Position numbers and translations under genes: made by a program. From the NCBI GenBank assembly GCA_013297885.1, contig JAAFIR010000024.1:1-64000 (forward strand): DNA of 64,000 bases, in the 5' to 3' direction. The notes beneath the pieces were generated by a model, which was not told the DNA's origin, made no database searches, and saw only the letters and a program-made list of their open reading frames with translations. The stretch's first letter is position 1, and each line of letters begins with the position of its first letter. This DNA comes from Leptospirales bacterium. Lineage in GTDB: Bacteria; Spirochaetota; Leptospiria; Leptospirales; Leptospiraceae. Positions 59,401-64,000 of this stretch are shown here, piece by piece.

Positions 59401-60722
59401 TAGAATTTATCCTCCCAATCTGTGTCAGCAGTAAAACGAAGTAGTGCTACAAAAGTAAAAATAGTTGCAACTGTAATTAACAAACCAGTATGTTCAGGGA
59501 AAAAAAATGCAATTGAAAAAAACCATTGAAAGATAAACGAAGAATACAAAAAATTTCCTGTGAGCCCTTCTTCACGATTGAGTAATTTTCCATAATAAAA
59601 AATGATTCCTGTTGAAACAACAAGTGATATTAAAATTCCAAAAAAAACATTCATATAAGAAATCAAATAAGAACCGAGTAAGTAAAATGTAAAAAACGAT
59701 GCAAGCAAAAATAAATAATTCATTGGATGAAATTTTATTTTTTTCACTGTTACAAATAAAACTACACTCACTAAAAATAAAAACAAAGATAATGGAGAAT
59801 AAAAAAATAATTTGGAGGCAATTTTTCCATAATTTCCATCTGCTTCCACTTCAATTGCAATGTTTTGTCCTGTTACTAAATTTTGAAAATTCCATTCTAG
59901 AATTGATTTTTTGGAATCTGAAGTCTCAGTTGTAACAGACATGGAATTATCTGGAATTTTAAAATCTGAATAATCTGTTTCAAGCTTTGCAGCAAATTTT
60001 TTAATTTCAGTTTGCATCACTCCCAAATTGTAATAAAAAGATTTTGTCCCTTGTGCTTTGTATTTGATTTTTAATTTTTTAAATTCGTCTTTAGCAAGAA
60101 CTCCTTTCCATTGAATTCCATCTGCAAAATTTATATCTTCTTTATAAGGTTTGTCATTTATTTCAACTTCAATATTTGTGATGTTTCCAGCTTGTGTGGG
60201 TAAACTAAATCTAAATTCAATTTTTTCTGAGCTAGAATTTTTATTGCTAAAAATATAAATTCCTTCAAATTCTAAATTGTATCCTGGAAAAGTGAGAAGT
60301 CCTTTTTTCCGAATATTTTTTATCAATTTCAAATTCAAATTTTGTTCTTCAAACGCTAAACCTTTTTCAACAATTGTGGACTGTGTAACTAATTTTCCAG
60401 TTGTTTTATTTTCATATTCACGATAACCATCTGCTTCATAAACTAAACTTGGTGGCTCTTGGTTTACATATCCACCCCAAATTTTATTTACTGATTCTAA
60501 ACTTCTCGAATAAGATTCGTTATGCCTTGAATCAATTTTTAGTCCAATTGCAACAGCAGCAATACAGAACACAATCCAAAACGATAATAATAAAATATAT
60601 CTTAAAATTTTAAAAACAAAACTTGCATTGATTTGGTAAATTCTGACAGACACCAAAATAAATGAAGACACTAATAAACAAATTCCTAAAAATAATAATC
60701 CAGAAGTTACAGCAGCACCCAT
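59400..60722 (-). CDS. inner-membrane protein with large periplasmic domain, CreD-like
   Basis: A 440-residue protein. Two N-terminal helices (SGLLFLGICLLVSSFILVSV; FWIVFCIAAVAIGLKI), a beta-rich region of about 90-305 (FEGIYIFSNKNSSSEKIEFR, then SLPTQAGNITNIEVEIND), and about six C-terminal helices. This layout, and the ILxxFPGYNLEFEGIY-type start of the middle domain, resemble CreD envelope-integrity proteins, but the match is by layout only. Downstream of element K and coupled to the exported protein. Confidence 0.5.
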   Translation of the reverse strand: MGAAVTSGLLFLGICLLVSSFILVSVRIYQINASFVFKILRYILLLSFWIVFCIAAVAIGLKIDSRHNESYSRSLESVNKIWGGYVNQEPPSLVYEADGYREYENKTTGKLVTQSTIVEKGLAFEEQNLNLKLIKNIRKKGLLTFPGYNLEFEGIYIFSNKNSSSEKIEFRFSLPTQAGNITNIEVEINDKPYKEDINFADGIQWKGVLAKDEFKKLKIKYKAQGTKSFYYNLGVMQTEIKKFAAKLETDYSDFKIPDNSMSVTTETSDSKKSILEWNFQNLVTGQNIAIEVEADGNYGKIASKLFFYSPLSLFLFLVSVVLFVTVKKIKFHPMNYLFLLASFFTFYLLGSYLISYMNVFFGILISLVVSTGIIFYYGKLLNREEGLTGNFLYSSFIFQWFFSIAFFFPEHTGLLITVATIFTFVALLRFTADTDWEDKF

Positions 60723-60791
60723 AAAATATCCTCTACTCTAAATTTCAATTTCGCATAAAAAAAAGAAAGTCATTTTTTAGTTTTTATTTTT

Positions 60792-60883
60792 GGGAGTTCC
60801 CCCTTTGGGGTCGGGCTTTTCGCTACTTCTGAATCGGCGGGCTAAAGACCGCCGCTATTCAGAAACGCTTCAATCCCTAACTT
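60792..60883 (-). repeat. structured dispersed element, copy K
   Basis: Minus-strand reading: box 1 AAGTTAGGGATTGAAGCG (60883-60866). Hairpin 1 nests TTCTGAAT/ATTCAGAA around GCGGCGG-type arms. Box 2 is GTAGCGAAAAGCCCGA. Hairpin 2 is CCCCaaaGGGG. Outer partner AACTC (60798-60794), then CC. The outer stem AAGTT/AACTC keeps 4 of 5 pairs although all five bases differ from other copies; the inner stem is GGG/CCC. Confidence 0.78.
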
Positions 60884-60975
60884 AAGCTTCGTTGTATTGG
60901 AAAATTTTATTTTTGAAGAATAAATTGAAATAAAAAATCATCTCAGCTTTTCAAAAATAATTTTTGCTAAACTTT

Positions 60976-61080
60976 CTAAATCATTTTTTCAGATTCAGAA
61001 TTATTTTCTAAATCCCAAAGATAACCATATTGATCTTTTAAAATTTTTTTTTGATTCTCCTTGGAAGATTTTAATAGCAT
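60976..61080 (-). CDS. short unassigned reading frame (34 codons)
   Basis: ATG at 61080-61078 opens MLLKSSKENQKKILKDQYGY, ending ESEKMI before TAG at 60976. The same frame is open 14 codons further upstream without a start, so it may be the remnant of a longer coding end. No ribosome site is visible. The 413-bp gap 60723-61135 otherwise holds only copy K. Confidence 0.25.
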   Translation of the reverse strand: MLLKSSKENQKKILKDQYGYLWDLENNSESEKMI

Positions 61081-61135
61081 TACACGATTGTTTGAAAAAA
61101 ATGCATATATTGCTTTTGAGATATTTTAATTATAC

Positions 61136-62554
61136 TTAAACTTTTTTTGGTCTTTTTTTTGTCGGAACTAGTTCAAAGTTTTTAATTTCATAGTAGTTGG
61201 TTGTGAGTTTTGGTTTTCGATTTGGGTCAGAGCTGTATGGATCTCCGTCATATTCAGTTAAATTTTCTATTACTAGTTTATCTTTAAATTCTAATTCGAT
61301 TTTATTCATAGGATTATTTAAATAAATTTCTTTAAACCCACTCCCTGTCCAAACTTTTAATGAAACAGGAGGAGAAACACACATACAAACACAAATATAA
61401 CCATATGGATTTACTAATTCTTCATTTCCATCTTGATCCACATCTTCTATTTTATTTTCGGTTATTCCATATACTCCTTCAGCATAATAATATTCTCCTT
61501 TTTTTAAATAAAAAATATCACGATTATTCACTTTAAAAAACTTATATTTTTCTTTTACTTGAATTGGAAAGTCCTCAATTGTTAAAGTTTTTACATTTAG
61601 TTTTCCATTGTATGATTTGTTGATGTCTTCTAAAAATTTTTTATCAAAATTTTGACCATATTTTTCAGAAGTGTATTTAAAAATATCTTCTACAAATGTA
61701 ACTTGCTTTTCAGAAATCCAAGCCTTATATCCATTATAACACCCGTGGTCTTCATTAAAACCTTCTACAAGATAAAATTTTTCATCTTTGACTTTTGCTA
61801 TAGCTTGGACTTGGTGAATTTCTTCTTGTTTTGGAAATGCTTTTAAATCAACTTCTCCACATGAAGATTGATCTCCTTTTTTTACTTCAACATTATAGGA
61901 AGTAAAATAAACTGGGAACTCTTTTAGTTCAATGTAACCAGATATAAGCTCAGAATTATCATCAAATGAAATAAAATTTGGATCTAGATTTTCTTCTAAA
62001 TTTTTTGTCATATAACCTGCATAACTAAATCCAGTTTTACCTTCTTTGGTTTTGATTTTCATCCAAGTATCATATTTTAAATCTATTTTTTCGAAGAGTT
62101 GACCTTCCCATAAAATTTCTACAATTTCAGATTTTGGAATTGCTGTAATTACTTTTCCATTTAAGTCAGGAGTTTCTCGAATTCTTAATGAGCTAGCTTT
62201 GATTTTTGCTTTTGTATCAGGATGAGCATAAAGAAACGCAAACATATTTTTTTTGATTTCTGAAATGATTGGAATATAACCAAACTGTTCCCCAAAATAA
62301 ACTTTGTAGTACATGGACTGTGGATTTTTAATATCAGTGATTTTTGTTTCTAAAATTTTTACAGAATCAGTTTTTACAAATTTTTTTAAAATTGGGGAAG
62401 CTTCTGGTTTTTCAAACATTACAACATCATCATTGTAAAAAAAGATTTCCCCGATAAGTTTTTTTTCTGATTCAGAAATGGAATTTTTTTTACAATTAAA
62501 TGAAACTAGAATTAGAATTAGAAATAAAAATCTTAGGATCTTATTGTTTGTCAT
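61136..62554 (-). CDS. lipoprotein with bacterial SH3 domain
   Basis: A 472-residue protein with a lipoprotein signal ending VSFNC (Cys21). Residues about 110-185 are an SH3b-type unit (KASSLRIRETPDLNGKVITA, WMKIKTKEGKTGFSYAGYM), which usually binds cell-wall peptides. An earlier half-like unit (SVKILETKITDIKNP, YGIPII-like FGYIPII) precedes it. The rest is beta-rich with Cys pairs (YICVCMCVSPPVSLKVW). Function unknown. Probably an envelope protein facing the periplasm. Confidence 0.65.
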   Translation of the reverse strand: MTNNKILRFLFLILILVSFNCKKNSISESEKKLIGEIFFYNDDVVMFEKPEASPILKKFVKTDSVKILETKITDIKNPQSMYYKVYFGEQFGYIPIISEIKKNMFAFLYAHPDTKAKIKASSLRIRETPDLNGKVITAIPKSEIVEILWEGQLFEKIDLKYDTWMKIKTKEGKTGFSYAGYMTKNLEENLDPNFISFDDNSELISGYIELKEFPVYFTSYNVEVKKGDQSSCGEVDLKAFPKQEEIHQVQAIAKVKDEKFYLVEGFNEDHGCYNGYKAWISEKQVTFVEDIFKYTSEKYGQNFDKKFLEDINKSYNGKLNVKTLTIEDFPIQVKEKYKFFKVNNRDIFYLKKGEYYYAEGVYGITENKIEDVDQDGNEELVNPYGYICVCMCVSPPVSLKVWTGSGFKEIYLNNPMNKIELEFKDKLVIENLTEYDGDPYSSDPNRKPKLTTNYYEIKNFELVPTKKRPKKV

Positions 62555-62747
62555 TTTTGCACCTTAGTTTAATTCGTTTATGAGCAATAATCTTTTCTCA
62601 CATAGTAATTCATTTTGTAAAAATTGTCAATTCTATAAGATTTAATCTTCTAAAATTCTTTTGACTAGATTTGACTTTAAGCTAAGAAAGAAAAAAATAG
62701 TCTCAAGATACTAGAAAATTTTTTCTGATTAAAAAAGGGTTAGCTTA

Positions 62748-63893
62748 ATGCTTGAAAAAAACATTCCAATCATTGTTAAACAAATCACAAATAAAAAAAA
62801 TATAAATGATTTTATCAACTATCCGTATGAACTTTATAAAAAAGATTTAAACTGGATACCGCCTTTAAGAATAGAAAGACAAGATTTTTTTAATCCAAAA
62901 AAAAATCCGTATTTCGAACATGCAGAAGTTGTTTATTTCTTAGCTTACAAAGAAAACAAAATTGTTGGCAGAGTCACAGCTCATGAAGATCAAGTGTGGA
63001 ATAAACATTATCAAACACGACAAGGATTTTTTGGTTTTTATGAATCTGAGAATGATACAGAAGTAGCAACTGCTCTCATGCAAGCTGTTGAAGATTGGTG
63101 TAAAAATCGCGAAATTACAAATATACTCGGACCAATGGATTTTAGCACAAATCATGAAATTGGTTTTCTAACTGAAGGTTTTGATTCCCCACCTGTCCTA
63201 CTTTTGAAATACACAAAACCTTATTATCTTCAATTACTAAATCAACTAGGCTATGTTCATGCAAGAGGACTTTTATCCTATGAATGTACAGAAGAATTAT
63301 CCATAACAGAAAAATTTAAAAAAATATCTGAACGTGCTAAAAAATTCGCGGGTGATTCATTTAAAATTAGAAATATAAATTTAAAAAAGTTAAGACAGGA
63401 GTTAAATCCTATTCTTGATATTTATAACGAAGCTTGGAGTGAAAACTGGGGATTTATCCCAATGAGTCCTGGCGAAATTGATTTGATGGCAAACCAATTT
63501 CGTTTATTTAGTGATCCAAGATTCATTTTTATTATAGAAAAACAAGAAGAGATGGTCGGTTTTCTGATTTCGCTTCCTGATATCAATCAAGCGCTTTTAA
63601 AAATTCGAAATGGCAAATTATTCCCTTTTGGTTTTTTGAAATTATTATGGAATTTTAGGAAAATAAATCGCGGTTCAGTTATTTTACTCGGAGTAAAAAA
63701 AGAATTTAGAAATAAAGGATTAGAGCTTATTTTATTTGAAAAGACGATATTAGAAGGAACAAAACCACCTCAAAAATATCATACTATACAGACTACTTGG
63801 ATTTTAGATAGTAATAAACCCATGAATTCAATTATGGAATTTTTACAGGCGAACATTGTTCGAAGATATACCGTAATGTCTAAAGATATGTAA
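62748..63893 (+). CDS. GNAT-family N-acetyltransferase-like protein
   Basis: A 381-residue protein. The start is typical of a large YghO-like GNAT group (PYELYKKDLNWIPPLRIERQ; PKKNPYFEHAEVVYFLAYKE; GRVTAHEDQVWNKHY). The middle has NILGPMDFSTNHEIGFLTEG and the C-terminal acyl-CoA region is near ILLGVKKEFRNKGLELILFE. The substrate is not known for this group. It overlaps the end of a convergent gene at the window edge by 14 bp. Confidence 0.8.
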   Translation: MLEKNIPIIVKQITNKKNINDFINYPYELYKKDLNWIPPLRIERQDFFNPKKNPYFEHAEVVYFLAYKENKIVGRVTAHEDQVWNKHYQTRQGFFGFYESENDTEVATALMQAVEDWCKNREITNILGPMDFSTNHEIGFLTEGFDSPPVLLLKYTKPYYLQLLNQLGYVHARGLLSYECTEELSITEKFKKISERAKKFAGDSFKIRNINLKKLRQELNPILDIYNEAWSENWGFIPMSPGEIDLMANQFRLFSDPRFIFIIEKQEEMVGFLISLPDINQALLKIRNGKLFPFGFLKLLWNFRKINRGSVILLGVKKEFRNKGLELILFEKTILEGTKPPQKYHTIQTTWILDSNKPMNSIMEFLQANIVRRYTVMSKDM

Positions 63894-64000
63894 ATTTATA
63901 TATGATGTATAGAAATCCTGTTGCCAAAAACCCCATTAATGGAATTAGGAATGCAAATTTTTCAGGTAATATAATGTCTTCTCGGCTTAAATGCTTTGAA
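63880..64000 (-). CDS. partial membrane protein, C terminus only
   Basis: An open frame enters from the right edge and stops at TAG 63882-63880. The 39 visible residues (SKHLSREDIILPEKFAFLIP, then LMGFLATGFLYIIYKFTYL) form a polar stretch and one membrane helix at the extreme C terminus. Too short to identify. Confidence 0.5.
   Translation of the reverse strand, partial: SKHLSREDIILPEKFAFLIPLMGFLATGFLYIIYKFTYL

Overview
The window is a stretch of AT-rich chromosome (roughly 28-30% G+C judged by eye, not computed). It most likely comes from a spirochaete of the Leptospiraceae or a close relative. The pointers are a DUF1564-like gene (a family I know only from Leptospira), a protein resembling the spirochaetal P83/100 family, several lipoproteins with loose spirochaete-type lipoboxes ending in TNC, FNC, IAC or GFC, and an envelope with both outer-membrane barrels and lipoproteins. 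Housekeeping genes (ssb, panC, gyrB, ppa, purA, hisZ, rsmE, rsmI) show that this is main chromosome, not plasmid or prophage. I saw no rRNA, tRNA, transposase, integrase or CRISPR array.

Layout. 1-189: three exact 63-bp GC-rich tandem repeats cut by the window edge. 0.27-3 kb: two lipoprotein hydrolases and a secreted protein. 3-5.2 kb (minus): ssb-pirin-panC. 5.3-13.9 kb: TPR protein, SHOCT lipoprotein, rsmE, outer-membrane protein, RNase H, chemotaxis receptor, WG-repeat lipoprotein. 14-16.6 kb (minus): MlaD-like protein, sensor kinase, glycosyltransferase. 16.7-25.3 kb: rsmI, a Bfd-like ferredoxin behind a Fur-type box, ppa, then a CzcCBA-type metal efflux operon whose last gene is a STAS-MlaE permease. 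25.4-33.6 kb (minus): prepilin peptidase, aminotransferase, gyrB, a cysteine hydrolase, an orphan antitoxin-like gene on the plus strand, and a TonB receptor with an extra N-terminal domain. 33.6-35.5 kb: an unusual noncoding array around the DUF1564-like gene. 35.5-48.4 kb (minus): amidase/DjlA/flavin reductase cluster, an envelope operon (choice-of-anchor lipoprotein, porin, LTD lipoprotein), and hisZ-purA-FAD oxidoreductase. 48.9-64 kb: PAS sensor, a 32-residue-repeat protein, serine hydrolase, SLC13 transporter, a vapBC-like module, a frameshifted gene, P83/100-like protein, envelope proteins and a GNAT protein.

Two things stand out. First, ten dispersed elements of about 90-190 bp (named A-D and F-K here) share one folding plan: an outer 5-bp stem, an inner 3-bp stem, and two variable hairpins. 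Both stems keep pairing while their sequence changes from copy to copy (outer GCGAA/TTCGC, GCGAT/ATCGC, GCAAA/TTTGC, GTGAA/TTCAC; inner GTG/CAC, GGG/CCC, GAG/CTC, ACG/CGT). That is compensatory change, so the fold is under selection or is needed for spreading. The copies sit between convergent, divergent and tandem genes alike, and some touch gene ends. Second, the DUF1564-like gene lies in about 1.8 kb of noncoding DNA marked by eight copies of an ATAGTTATGCA-centred repeat: six direct, two inverted on the far side. The base skew of the DNA also inverts across the gene. Neither matches a mobile-element or repeat class that I can name.
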